From contig NZ_CP048882.1 of NCBI RefSeq assembly GCF_015910445.1, forward strand, positions 6,879,501 through 6,943,500: a stretch of 64,000 bases of DNA, read 5' to 3'. Positions 9,187 through 17,816 of this stretch are shown in pieces (within the stretch, counting starts at the first letter, position 1; every line of letters starts with the position of its first letter). The stretch comes from Streptomyces bathyalis (GTDB lineage Bacteria; Actinomycetota; Actinomycetes; Streptomycetales; Streptomycetaceae). Position numbers and translations under genes: made by a program. The notes beneath the pieces are model-generated. The model ran no database searches and was not told the DNA's origin. It saw nothing but the letters and a program-made list of their open reading frames with translations.

Positions 9187-10359
9187 CTACGCTCCCCAGC
9201 CGGCCTGTTGGCCGCCCTTGCGTTCGTCGGTGATCTTCTGTGCCCATCCCGAGCGGTGGTATGCGGCGACGGGGTCGGGGTCCAGCCCGTTCTCCTGGCG
9301 CACCTCGGCGAGGAGAGGCCGTACGTCGGTGTTGTAGGCATCCATCAGCACCGCGTTGGAGCCGAGCACGTCACCGGAGAGCTGAGCGCTCTCCAGGGCG
9401 TCGCGGTCCACGAGAAGGGCCTTCGCCGTGGCCTCCTGCACGTTCATCACGGACCGGATGATGGCGGGGATCTTCGGCTCGATGTTGTGGCACTGGTCGA
9501 GCATGAAGGCGATCCCGGCCCGCTCCTGAAGCCCTCCGCCGCGCACCACTTCGCACATGATGCGGAAGAGCTGGAAGGGGTCGGCCGCGCCGACCATCAG
9601 GTCGTCGTCGGCGTAGAAGCGGGAGTTGAAGTCGAAGCCGCCGAGCTTCTCCTCGCGCAGGAGGAGCGCGACGATGAACTCGATGTTGGTGCCCGGCGCG
9701 TGGTGACCGGTGTCGACGACGACCTGCGCCTTCGGCCCGAGCTTGAGGCAGTGGGCGTAGGCGGTGCCCCAGTCGGGGACGTCGGTGGTGTAGAAGGCCG
9801 GTTCGAAGAACTTGTACTCCAGCAGCATCCGCTGGCCCTCGCCGAGCCTGTCGCGGACCGCAGTGAGCGCCTCGGCCAGGCGGTCCTGGCGGGCCCGTAT
9901 GTCGTCCTGGCCGGGGTAGTTGGTGCCGTCGGCGAACCACAGCTTCAGGTCGCGCGAGCCGGTCGCGTCCATGATGTCGACGCACTCCAGCAGGTGGTCC
10001 AGCGCCTTGCGGCGGACCGCCGGGTCGGGGTGGGTGACCGACCCGAGCTTGTAGTCGTCGTCCTGGAAGACGTTGGAGTTGATGGTGCCCAGACGCAGAC
10101 CACGCTTCTGCGCGTACGAGGCCAGTGCGCCGTAGTCGTCGACCTTGTCCCAGGGGATGTGCAGGGCGACGGACGGCGCGACCCCGGTGTGCTCGTGGAC
10201 GCGTGCTGCGTCGTCCAGCTTCTCCTCGGGCGTGCGGGGCACTCCGGGCTGCGCGAACACCTTGAAGCGGGTTCCGGAGTTCGCGTACGCCCACGAGGGA
10301 GTCTCGATCCGCTGTGACGTGAGGGCGGCCTTGACGCTCGCCCGGTCCGGCTCTGACAT
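9187..10359 (-). CDS. rhaI: L-rhamnose isomerase, RhaI type
   Basis: The 390-residue product belongs to the xylose-isomerase-like TIM-barrel group typified by the Pseudomonas stutzeri and rhizobial RhaI enzymes. Recognisable stretches are VALHIPWDKVDD, GTINSNVFQD, VVDTGHHAPGTNIEFIVALL and GFDFNSRFYADDDLMVG, which supply the metal-binding Glu/Asp/His residues. It converts L-rhamnose to L-rhamnulose. ATG 10359 is preceded by GAGGAG. It is the first gene of a leftward unit (rhaI, aldolase, rhaB, lutABC) whose promoter and operator lie at 10421-10464. Confidence 0.95.
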   Translation of the reverse strand: MSEPDRASVKAALTSQRIETPSWAYANSGTRFKVFAQPGVPRTPEEKLDDAARVHEHTGVAPSVALHIPWDKVDDYGALASYAQKRGLRLGTINSNVFQDDDYKLGSVTHPDPAVRRKALDHLLECVDIMDATGSRDLKLWFADGTNYPGQDDIRARQDRLAEALTAVRDRLGEGQRMLLEYKFFEPAFYTTDVPDWGTAYAHCLKLGPKAQVVVDTGHHAPGTNIEFIVALLLREEKLGGFDFNSRFYADDDLMVGAADPFQLFRIMCEVVRGGGLQERAGIAFMLDQCHNIEPKIPAIIRSVMNVQEATAKALLVDRDALESAQLSGDVLGSNAVLMDAYNTDVRPLLAEVRQENGLDPDPVAAYHRSGWAQKITDERKGGQQAGWGA

Positions 10360-10420
10360 GCGTCTCCTCTGTGCGGCCCGGCGGGTGCGGGCCGGGGCAC
10401 CGCCCGATCCCACCGTGCCA

Positions 10421-10464
10421 TGAAACGTTTCAGGAAAGCTACTTGTGCAGGTGACCGCCGTCAA
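10421..10464 (-). promoter_or_regulatory. rhaI promoter with LacI-type operator
   Basis: Read leftward, -35 TTGACG (10464-10459), a 17-bp spacer and -10 TAGCTT (10441-10436) are followed by the perfect 12-bp palindrome TGAAACGTTTCA (10432-10421), which overlaps the expected start of transcription. The palindrome is of the kind bound by LacI-family repressors and recurs at the two other rhamnose promoters, which share this -35 and spacing. The two LacI genes at 20767 and 21815 are the obvious candidates to bind it. Confidence 0.8.
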
Positions 10465-10497
10465 TAGCCCCGTGCCCCGGGGCCGCGCGGCCGGGCC

Positions 10498-13400
10498 TCA
10501 TCCGCCGTCCGAGGCGAAGCGGTGCGTGCCCGAACCGACTTCGAAGACGGCGCAGCCCTGCCGGGCGTGCAGGAACCGCGCTCCCGGCGCGCTCACCGCG
10601 GACGGGTCCGCGGCCGGCACCCACACCTCGCCCGTGGTGTTGGGCGGCAGGGCGACGGTGAGCCGGAAGCGGTCCCCGGCGTCGAGTGTCCAGTGGGTGC
10701 GGACCGGTCCGTAGAGCGTGTCGTGCCCGGCGTCCGCCCTGCGGACGCCGCCACCCGGCCGCGGCCGCACCAGCGTCCTGCGGAACCCCGGTTCGGCCGG
10801 CGCGATGCCCGACAGGTTCCGGTACATCCACTCTCCGACGCAGCCGTAGGCATAGTGGTTGAAGGAGTTCATGCCCACGTCCTGGAACGTCCCGTCGGGC
10901 TTGATGGAGTCCCAGCGCTCCCACATCGTCGTCGAGCCCTTGCCGATCTGATAGCCCCACGAGGGGAACGTCCGCCGGTGCAGCAGGCGGTGGGCGAGGT
11001 CCGTGTGCCCCGTCTCCGTCAGAGCCGGCAGCAGCCGCGGGGTGCCCAGGAAACCCGTCGACAGATGCGAGTCGTTAGCCTCGATCAGCTCCACGAGACG
11101 GTCCGCCGCCGCGCGCCGCACCGCCGCTGCCGGCAGCAGATCCATCGAGAGCGCCAGCACGTACGCGGTCTGGGTGTCGCCCTTGATCCGGCCGTTGCCG
11201 TCCACGTACGCGGCGTTGAACGCCTCCTTGATCCGCCTGTGCAGCTTCTCGTACGGGCCGGAGTCCTCCTCCAGTAACCGGCCGGTCTGCGCGACGAGCC
11301 CGGTGACGTTGGCGAAGCAGGCGGTGCCGATGACGTCCTTGGGGGTCTCGTCGTCGACGTTGAGCCAGTCGCCGTACCCCTCGGCGGGCCGCAGCAGCCC
11401 GTCGCTGTGCTCCTCGAGGTAAGCGATCCACCGGCGCATCGCCGGCCAGTTCTCCCGCAGTACGCGCACGTCGCCGTACGCCCGGTGCAGCGCCCAGGGC
11501 ACGGTCACCCCCGCGTCGCCCCAGCCGGCGACGCCCTTGCCGACCGGGCCGACGAAGGGCGCCACGTCGGGATAGGCACCGTCCTCGTCCTGCCCGTCGC
11601 GCAGGTCCTGGAGCCACTTGGTGAGGAACCGCGCGGATTCCATGGTGTAGGCGGCGGTGGGGGAGAAGACGTTGATGTCTCCCGACCAGCCGAGTCTCTC
11701 GTCGCGCGCCGGAGTGTCGGTGGGCACCGAGAGGAAGTTGCCGCGCTGCCCCCAAGTGATGTTGCTGTGCAGCTTGTTGAGCATCGGGTCGTCGGTGGAG
11801 AAGTCCATCGTGAACGGGGCGGCCGTGTGCATCACGAGACCGGTCACGGCGTCGCGCGGCGGCCGTCCCGGGAAACCGCTCACCTCGACGTAGCGGAATC
11901 CGTGGAAGGTGAACCGGGGTTCATAGGTCTCGCGGCCGCTCCCTTTGAGCGTGAAGGTGTCGACGGCGCGTGCGGTGCGGAGATTGGCGACGTAGAGCGC
12001 GCCGTCCTGGTCCAGGACCTCCCCGTGACGCAGATGGATCCGCCGGCCCGCCGCGCCGCCCTCGACGGTGAGGCGCACGCAGCCGACCATGTTCTGGCCG
12101 AAGTCGAACAGGAAGACGCCGGGGCGAACTTCGGTCATCTTCTCCGGTGCGAGCTCCTTCATCACGCGGGTCGGCGCGTCCGTCATCGCCACGACGGCGG
12201 GGCTTGAACCTGAGCCCGCGGCGGAGCCGGGGCCGGGGGAGGTGGTGACGGGCCTCCAGCCGGAGTCGTCGTAGCCGGGCCCCTGCCAGCCCGGGGTCTC
12301 GGCGCGGGCGTCGTACTGCTCGCCCATCACCAGGTCGGCCGTCACCAGCGGCCCTCTCGCGGCCCGCCACTGCGCGTCGGTGCCGACGCGGGTGGTGCTG
12401 CCGTCCTCGTGGACGATCTCCAACTGGGCCAGCAGCGCGGGATGTTCGCCGTACTGGTGCTGCCCGAACCAGCCGACGTTCCCGGCGTACCAGCCCGGCG
12501 CGAGAGTGACCGCGAGGGCGTTCTCGCCTTGCCGCAGCGCCTCGGTGACGTCGTAGGTCCGGTAGGCCACGCGCTTGCCGTAGTCCGTCCAGCCGGGGGT
12601 GAGCCGGTCCTCACCGACGCGGACGCCGTTGACGTGGGCTTCGTAGAGCCCGAGCGCGGTGGCGTGGAGGCGTGCCCTGGCCACGCGACGGGCGGAGAGC
12701 CGGAAGGAGCGGCGCAGCTGCGCGGGCGACTGTTCCGGAAGCACCTTGCCCCAGGGGTCCTCGCCCCAGGTTGCGGCCTTCCGTGCGTGGGGCCAGGCGC
12801 CGTCGTCGTAGCCGGGGGAGCGCCAGTCCCCGGCAGGCTCCTCGTCCGTGGACCGCCAGGTCCCGTCGGTGGTGAACCGTTCGGTGCCGTCGCCGGTGGT
12901 CACCTCCAGTACGGCCAGCAGGCCCGCCGGCGACGCCTCGGAGTTGACGGCCTGGACGGCCAGCGTGTTGGCGCCGGAGCGCAGTTCGTGAGTGACGTCG
13001 AGCAGCGCCGGCCTGCTCCAGCTCTTCCGCACGGGCAGGGAGTCGCGGGAGGCGACCTCGGTCCCGTTGACGTAGGCGGTGAAGCCGTTGTCGGCTGCGA
13101 CGACGAGACGCGCCGCGCGCACCGTTCCGGATATGGCTGTGCTGCCGCGGAACCAGCGGGTGCCGGCCGGTACTCCGGAGGCCGCGTCGCCCTCCGGGAA
13201 CCAGATCCACTCGGTTCCGTCCAGGGAGGGCGGCGCGACGAGGGAGGGCGGTGCTCCGATCCACTCCGAGCGCCACTGTCCCGCGTCCGTCAGCCCGGTC
13301 TCCCACCAGGTGGGTGCCGACCAGGGAGAGGGCCGCCCCTCCTCGTCCCACACGCGCACCGACCAGTGGTAGCGCGTGCGGGGCGCCAGGCGCGGTCCGT

Positions 13401-13749
13401 CGTACGGAACGAGGACCGAATCGCGCGAGGTGACCTTGCCGCTGTCCCACACGTCGGGGTCGGCCAGGCGGCCGGGGCTCGTGGCCACACGGATGCGGTA
13501 GGCGTGCTGGAGGCGGTTCGGCAGCCGGGAGCCGAGGCGCCAGGTGAACCGGGGATGCGGGTCGTCGAGGCCGAGCGGCCGCTCCGCGTATTCCGTCGTC
13601 GTACCGGTGACGTGGAGACCTCCGCCGCTTGCCGGCGCCTCCCCGTCGCCGGTGCCGGCCGCGAGGGCGGCCGGGGAGGTCGCTCCCAGTGCTGTGGCGG
13701 ACATGCCGGAGACGGTGGCGGTCGCGAGCAGATGACGTCTGCTGATCAA
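10498..13749 (-). CDS. Exported alpha-L-rhamnosidase, GH78
   Basis: The product (1083 residues) begins ISRRHLLATATVSG, a twin-arginine signal, and ends its leader near ALAAG, so it is probably exported folded. An Ig-like strand domain (about 40-130) precedes the Bac_rhamnosid N-terminal region. The catalytic (alpha/alpha)6 domain has VPTDTPARDERLGWSGDINV, EDGAYPDVAPF and EGYGDWLN, holding the acidic catalytic residues of GH78. TTG 13749 is chosen because AGGAGG lies 6 nt upstream and it is the only start beside the signal. It would free L-rhamnose from plant glycosides or polysaccharides outside the cell. It has its own operator-bearing promoter. Confidence 0.93.
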   Translation of the reverse strand: MISRRHLLATATVSGMSATALGATSPAALAAGTGDGEAPASGGGLHVTGTTTEYAERPLGLDDPHPRFTWRLGSRLPNRLQHAYRIRVATSPGRLADPDVWDSGKVTSRDSVLVPYDGPRLAPRTRYHWSVRVWDEEGRPSPWSAPTWWETGLTDAGQWRSEWIGAPPSLVAPPSLDGTEWIWFPEGDAASGVPAGTRWFRGSTAISGTVRAARLVVAADNGFTAYVNGTEVASRDSLPVRKSWSRPALLDVTHELRSGANTLAVQAVNSEASPAGLLAVLEVTTGDGTERFTTDGTWRSTDEEPAGDWRSPGYDDGAWPHARKAATWGEDPWGKVLPEQSPAQLRRSFRLSARRVARARLHATALGLYEAHVNGVRVGEDRLTPGWTDYGKRVAYRTYDVTEALRQGENALAVTLAPGWYAGNVGWFGQHQYGEHPALLAQLEIVHEDGSTTRVGTDAQWRAARGPLVTADLVMGEQYDARAETPGWQGPGYDDSGWRPVTTSPGPGSAAGSGSSPAVVAMTDAPTRVMKELAPEKMTEVRPGVFLFDFGQNMVGCVRLTVEGGAAGRRIHLRHGEVLDQDGALYVANLRTARAVDTFTLKGSGRETYEPRFTFHGFRYVEVSGFPGRPPRDAVTGLVMHTAAPFTMDFSTDDPMLNKLHSNITWGQRGNFLSVPTDTPARDERLGWSGDINVFSPTAAYTMESARFLTKWLQDLRDGQDEDGAYPDVAPFVGPVGKGVAGWGDAGVTVPWALHRAYGDVRVLRENWPAMRRWIAYLEEHSDGLLRPAEGYGDWLNVDDETPKDVIGTACFANVTGLVAQTGRLLEEDSGPYEKLHRRIKEAFNAAYVDGNGRIKGDTQTAYVLALSMDLLPAAAVRRAAADRLVELIEANDSHLSTGFLGTPRLLPALTETGHTDLAHRLLHRRTFPSWGYQIGKGSTTMWERWDSIKPDGTFQDVGMNSFNHYAYGCVGEWMYRNLSGIAPAEPGFRRTLVRPRPGGGVRRADAGHDTLYGPVRTHWTLDAGDRFRLTVALPPNTTGEVWVPAADPSAVSAPGARFLHARQGCAVFEVGSGTHRFASDGG

Positions 13750-13798
13750 TGTGCACCTCCTGTGGCGGCGCCGCCTCAGCGGTCGCCGAATGCGAGGG

Positions 13799-13854
13799 CA
13801 AAACGTTTCAACGAACGGCGCCAGGAACGTAGAACGCCTGGACACGGCCGTCAA
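13799..13854 (-). promoter_or_regulatory. Rhamnosidase promoter with LacI-type operator
   Basis: Leftward, TTGACG (13854-13849), 17 bp and TACGTT (13831-13826) form the promoter. The operator, TGAAACGTTTTG on the minus strand (13810-13799), lies about 9-20 bp past the expected start; it matches the rhaI palindrome at ten of twelve positions. The -35 lies about 40 bp from that of the divergent transporter promoter. Confidence 0.75.
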
Positions 13855-13893
13855 TAGTGCCGGAGTGCAGGGCACTTACCTGCCGCACGGCCC

Positions 13894-13948
13894 TTGACGG
13901 GTCTGAAGTACGGGGCTAGCTTCCCCGAAAGCTCGTTGAAACATTTCA
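13894..13948 (+). promoter_or_regulatory. Rhamnose ABC transporter promoter with operator
   Basis: TTGACG (13894-13899), a 17-bp spacer and TAGCTT (13917-13922) match the rhaI promoter. The operator TGAAACATTTCA (13937-13948) differs from the perfect palindrome at one base and falls just after the expected start of transcription, a position suited to repression. The leader to the ATPase start at 14059 is about 130 nt, C-rich and without another recognisable element. Confidence 0.78.
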
Positions 13949-14058
13949 TTTTTCGGCCACTCCCAATCCCACCCCACCCGCATCCGCCGCACCGTGACCA
14001 CGCGCCACCGCAGGCCGCCCGCGCGCCGCGGCGGCCGGCAGCACAGGAGGAGCAGGAC

Positions 14059-15588
14059 ATGACCCAGCCAGAACCGGGGGCGGCCCCGGTGCCGGTTCTC
14101 GCCCTGGAGGGGGTGAGCAAGTCCTTCGGCAACGTCCGCGCCCTGCAGGGCGTCGACCTGGCACTGCACGCGGGAGAGGCGCACGCCCTCGCCGGGGAGA
14201 ACGGCGCGGGCAAGTCCACGCTCATCAAGATCCTCGGCGGCGTCCACACACCCGAGGCCGGCACCGTGCGGCTCGACGGCAGCGCCGTCGTCTTCGCAAG
14301 CCCCGCCGACGCCCGCGACGCGGGCATCGCCGTGATCTATCAGGAGCCCACGCTCTTCGCGGACCTGTCTATAGCCGAGAACATCTTCATGGGCCGCCAG
14401 CCCCGCCGCAGGCTCGGACGCATCGACCACGACGCCGTACGCGAGGCGACGGCGGCGCTCATGCGGCGGCTCGGCGTCGACCTCGACCCGGACCGCCCGG
14501 CGCGGGGACTGTCCATCGCCGACCAGCAGATCGTCGAGATCGCCAAGGCCCTCTCCTTCGACGCCCGCGTACTGATCATGGACGAGCCGACCGCGGCCCT
14601 CACCGGCACCGAGACCGCGCGGCTCTTCTCCGTCGTCGAAACGCTGCGCGCCGAGGGCGCCGCCGTGCTGTTCATCTCGCACCGGCTGGATGAGATCTTC
14701 CGGCTGTGCCGGCGCGTCACCACACTGCGCGACGGCCGGCTCGTGGCCACCGAAGCACTCGAAGGGCTCACCGAGGACGACCTCGTACGCCGCATGGTCG
14801 GCCGCGACCTGGACGAGCTGTACCCCAAGCAGGAGACGACGCCCGGCGAGCGGGCCCTCACGGTGCGCAGGCTCACCCGTGAAGGCGTCTTCCACGACGT
14901 CTCGTTCGAGGTGCGCCGCGGCGAGATCGTCGCCCTCGCGGGCCTGGTGGGAGCCGGACGCAGCGAAGTCGTCCAGGCCGTCTTCGGCGTCGACCGCGCC
15001 GACGCGGGCGAAGTCGAGGTCGGCGGAAAGGCGCTGAAGGCCGGTTCGCCGACCGCCGCCATGGACGCGGGAGTCGCGCTCGTCCCGGAGGACCGGCGGC
15101 AGCGCGGCCTGGTGATGGAGATGTCCATCGAGCGGAACATCGCACTGACCGGACTGGACAGGCTCGGCAGCGCGGGCATGGTGCGGCGTTCCCTGGAGCG
15201 CTCCCGCGCCGCGGACTGGGCCGTGCGGCTGAGACTGAAGTACAACCGGCTCACCGACACCGCGGGGGTGCTCTCCGGCGGGAACCAGCAGAAGGTCGTC
15301 CTCGCCAAGTGGCTCGCCACCGAGCCCGGCGTCCTCATCGTCGACGAACCGACGCGCGGCATCGACGTCGGCACGAAGGCCGAGGTGCACCGGCTGCTCA
15401 ACTCCCTCGCCGAAGAGGGCATCGCCGTGCTGATGGTCTCCTCCGACCTGCCCGAGGTCCTCGGCATGGCCGACCGGGTGCTGGTGATGCACGAGGGACG
15501 GCTCGTGGCCGAGATTCCCCGTGCGGAAGCCACCGAGGAGTCGGTCATGGCCGCGGCCACCGGACGCACCACCAAGGAGCCCGCGTGA
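14059..15588 (+). CDS. rhaT: Rhamnose ABC importer, ATP-binding protein
   Basis: The 509-residue protein is a duplicated ABC ATPase of the sugar-import class. The first half has Walker A GENGAGKST near residue 47, LSIADQQ as signature and LIMDEPTAAL as Walker B. The second half has a degenerate A loop (LVGAGRSE near residue 294), then LSGGNQQKVVLAKWLA and LIVDEPTRGIDVG. This asymmetry is normal for RbsA/AraG/RhaT-type ATPases. ATG 14059 is preceded by AGGAGG. It is the first gene of the rightward operon and overlaps the first permease by 4 nt. The symbol follows rhizobial usage, in which RhaT is the ATPase. Confidence 0.93.
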   Translation: MTQPEPGAAPVPVLALEGVSKSFGNVRALQGVDLALHAGEAHALAGENGAGKSTLIKILGGVHTPEAGTVRLDGSAVVFASPADARDAGIAVIYQEPTLFADLSIAENIFMGRQPRRRLGRIDHDAVREATAALMRRLGVDLDPDRPARGLSIADQQIVEIAKALSFDARVLIMDEPTAALTGTETARLFSVVETLRAEGAAVLFISHRLDEIFRLCRRVTTLRDGRLVATEALEGLTEDDLVRRMVGRDLDELYPKQETTPGERALTVRRLTREGVFHDVSFEVRRGEIVALAGLVGAGRSEVVQAVFGVDRADAGEVEVGGKALKAGSPTAAMDAGVALVPEDRRQRGLVMEMSIERNIALTGLDRLGSAGMVRRSLERSRAADWAVRLRLKYNRLTDTAGVLSGGNQQKVVLAKWLATEPGVLIVDEPTRGIDVGTKAEVHRLLNSLAEEGIAVLMVSSDLPEVLGMADRVLVMHEGRLVAEIPRAEATEESVMAAATGRTTKEPA

Positions 15589-16646
15589 GCGACACCCTGG
15601 AGAAGCCGCCGCAGCAGCCGTCCGGAGCCGCACCCGACGGCCGTCCCGAGCCCCGGCGGTCGGCCCGCTCCCTGACCGACATGGTCTTCCGCATACGGGA
15701 GTTGAGCATCGGCGGCGCCCTCGTGCTGCTCATCCTCGGCACCTATCTGGCCAACCCCGGCTTCCTCGACGACCAGGGCGTGCAGGACCTCCTGCTCAAC
15801 TCGGCGATCCTGGTGCTGCTCGCGACCGGGCAGTCCGTCGTCGTGCTCACCCGGAACATCGATCTGTCAGTCGGATCCGTCGTGGGCCTGACCGCCTTCG
15901 CCTGCGGCAGCTTCGTCTCCGGCACACAGCACAGCGCACTCACCGTGGTGCTGCTGGGCACCGGACTCGGTGTGCTGTGCGGTCTGCTGAGCGGACTACT
16001 CGTCAGCTTCGGCAAGGTCCCCGCCCTGGTGGTGACCCTCGGGATGCTCTACGTCATCCAGGGCGTCGACCACGTCTGGGCGCACGGGCGGCAGATCAAC
16101 GCCGCCAACGTGCCCGACGGAGTGCTGGAACTGGGCAGCGGCAGCATCCTCGGAATCCCGTATCTGCCGCTCATCTCCGCCGTGGTGCTGGCCGCCACCG
16201 CGTACTACCTGCGCGCCTACCGCAGCGGACGCGAGCTGTACGCCATCGGCTCCAGCCCCGAAGCGGCCCGCCTGGCCGGAATCCCCATCCGCCGGAGGGT
16301 GCTCGCCGCCTACGCCTTCTCCGGAGCCGTCGCCGGATTCGCCGGCGCGCTGTGGCTCGCCAGGTTCGGCACCGTCGTCGCCGACGCCGCCAACGGCTGG
16401 GAACTGACCGTCGTCAGCGCGGTCGTCGTCGGCGGCATCGCCATCACCGGCGGCGTGGGCACCGTCTGGGGCGCGGCCCTCGGGGCGCTGCTGCTGACGA
16501 CCATCGGCAGCGCCCTCGTCGTCCTCAAGGTCAACCCCTTCTGGGAGCAGGCCATCACGGGTGCGCTGCTGCTCGCGGCCATCAGCACCGACCGCGTCGT
16601 ACGCAGCCGCACGACCGAGGCGCTGCGGAAGAGGAGCAGGAATTGA
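15585..16646 (+). CDS. rhaP: Rhamnose ABC importer, permease 1
   Basis: The 353-residue membrane protein has about nine or ten hydrophobic segments and the BPD_transp_2 core seen in ribose-type permeases, including VVVLTRNIDLSVGSVVGL, where the conserved NIDLSVGS loop meets the ATPase, and YAIGSSPEAARLAGIP in the cytoplasmic loop. The GTG start at 15585 overlaps the ATPase stop (GTGA). Its partner permease follows with a TTGA overlap, so ATPase and both permeases are translationally coupled. Specificity for rhamnose is inferred from the operator and neighbours rather than from this protein. Confidence 0.92.
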   Translation: MSDTLEKPPQQPSGAAPDGRPEPRRSARSLTDMVFRIRELSIGGALVLLILGTYLANPGFLDDQGVQDLLLNSAILVLLATGQSVVVLTRNIDLSVGSVVGLTAFACGSFVSGTQHSALTVVLLGTGLGVLCGLLSGLLVSFGKVPALVVTLGMLYVIQGVDHVWAHGRQINAANVPDGVLELGSGSILGIPYLPLISAVVLAATAYYLRAYRSGRELYAIGSSPEAARLAGIPIRRRVLAAYAFSGAVAGFAGALWLARFGTVVADAANGWELTVVSAVVVGGIAITGGVGTVWGAALGALLLTTIGSALVVLKVNPFWEQAITGALLLAAISTDRVVRSRTTEALRKRSRN

Positions 16647-17716
16647 ACGCCCCGACGCCCATGACTCCAGCGGCAGAAGAGGCCGCCGCCACCGATGCGG
16701 CCGCGGCGCCCAGCGGTGGCGTCGGTGGTAGCAGCGGCGGTGGCTTCGGCCGGTTCCTGCGCTGGGACACCGCCGTCGGCATCCTGCTGGTCGCCGTGAT
16801 GCTCGCCGGAAGCGGCACCACCGACGGCTTCGCCGACATCACCAACCTCTCCGCAGCTCTCAACGACACCGCGGAGATCGCCCTCATCGCCCTGCCCATG
16901 ACCCTGCTCGTCGTCGCCGGCCAGGTCGATCTGTCCGTCGCATCCATGCTCGGGCTCTCCAGCGCGCTCGCGGGCGCTTTGTGGGACGCCGGATGGGCGT
17001 TCGAGATGATCGTGCCCCTGTGCCTCGTCGTCGGCGTGCTGGGCGGACTCCTCAACGGCTGGCTCGTCACCCGCGTCGGGCTGCCCGCGCTCGCCGTCAC
17101 CATCGGCACCCTCACCCTCTACCGGGGCCTGGCCTCCGTCGTACTCGGCAACAAGGCTGTCTCCGACTTCCCCGAGGCGTACGCACAGTGGGCCTCCTAC
17201 ACCGAACCCGTGCCGGGCACGTTCATCCCGTACCCGATCGCCGTGTTCATCGTGCTCGCCGCCCTCGCGGCCGTCGTGCTGCACTGCACCGCTGCCGGGC
17301 GCGCCCTGTTCGCCATCGGGGCGCAGGAGGACGCGGCGCGCTTCGCGGGCATCCGCGTCAGGCGGATCAAGCTCGTGCTCTTCGCGGTCACCGGCTTCAT
17401 GGCGTCCTTCGCCGGGATCGTCTACACCCTGCGCTACGGCAGCGCCCGCGCCGACAACGGGCTCGGGCTGGAGCTCGTGGTCATCGCGTCCGTCCTTCTC
17501 GGCGGCATCGACTTCAACGGCGGCAAGGGCACCCTCGGCGGTGCCGTGGCCGGCGTCCTGCTGATCGGCGTCCTCAACAACCTGCTCACCCTCAACGACA
17601 TCTCCAGCGAGATCCAGGTCATCGTCACCGGCGTACTGCTGGTGGCGTCCGTGCTCACGCCGCGGGTGATCGCCCTCGTCACCGAGCGAAGGGACCGGCG
17701 GGCGGCCGCCACCTGA
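16643..17716 (+). CDS. rhaQ: Rhamnose ABC importer, permease 2
   Basis: This 357-residue permease pairs with the preceding one. It has a 35-residue Gly/Ala-rich N-terminal tail, then the family motif VVAGQVDLSVASMLGLSSA and FAIGAQEDAARFAGIRV. TTG 16643 is chosen because GAGGAG lies 6 nt upstream and the codon overlaps the previous stop; ATG 16661 is a weaker alternative. A longer frame upstream is only the other-frame reading of the first permease. Two distinct permeases with one ATPase is the normal rhizobial RhaPQ arrangement. Confidence 0.9.
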   Translation: MNAPTPMTPAAEEAAATDAAAAPSGGVGGSSGGGFGRFLRWDTAVGILLVAVMLAGSGTTDGFADITNLSAALNDTAEIALIALPMTLLVVAGQVDLSVASMLGLSSALAGALWDAGWAFEMIVPLCLVVGVLGGLLNGWLVTRVGLPALAVTIGTLTLYRGLASVVLGNKAVSDFPEAYAQWASYTEPVPGTFIPYPIAVFIVLAALAAVVLHCTAAGRALFAIGAQEDAARFAGIRVRRIKLVLFAVTGFMASFAGIVYTLRYGSARADNGLGLELVVIASVLLGGIDFNGGKGTLGGAVAGVLLIGVLNNLLTLNDISSEIQVIVTGVLLVASVLTPRVIALVTERRDRRAAAT

Positions 17717-17724
17717 CGCGGCCG

Positions 17725-17753
17725 GGTGGTCCGCCCCGAGGGGCCGGACCACC
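17725..17753 (+). promoter_or_regulatory. Intercistronic hairpin before the binding protein
   Basis: A perfect 9-bp stem, GGTGGTCCG with CGGACCACC, encloses an 11-nt loop between the second permease and the binding-protein gene. Hairpins in this position commonly protect or partly terminate importer mRNAs so that binding protein is made in excess. No U-run follows, so a complete stop is unlikely. Confidence 0.55.
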
Positions 17754-17816
17754 TCCCGTACCCGCCTCGCCCCGGACCGACATCCTGCCCGTGCCCATCA
17801 GTCGAAAGGCCCCGCC

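Noticed and set aside
6865..10317. A 1150-codon open frame on the plus strand
   Set aside because: It runs antisense to rhaB, the aldolase fusion and rhaI, has no ribosome site or family motif, and its openness follows from high GC and codon bias of the genes opposite.
15521..16640. An N-terminal extension of the second permease by about 375 residues
   Set aside because: The extension is the other-frame reading of the first permease, rich in Arg/Pro, and the natural start with a ribosome site is TTG 16643.
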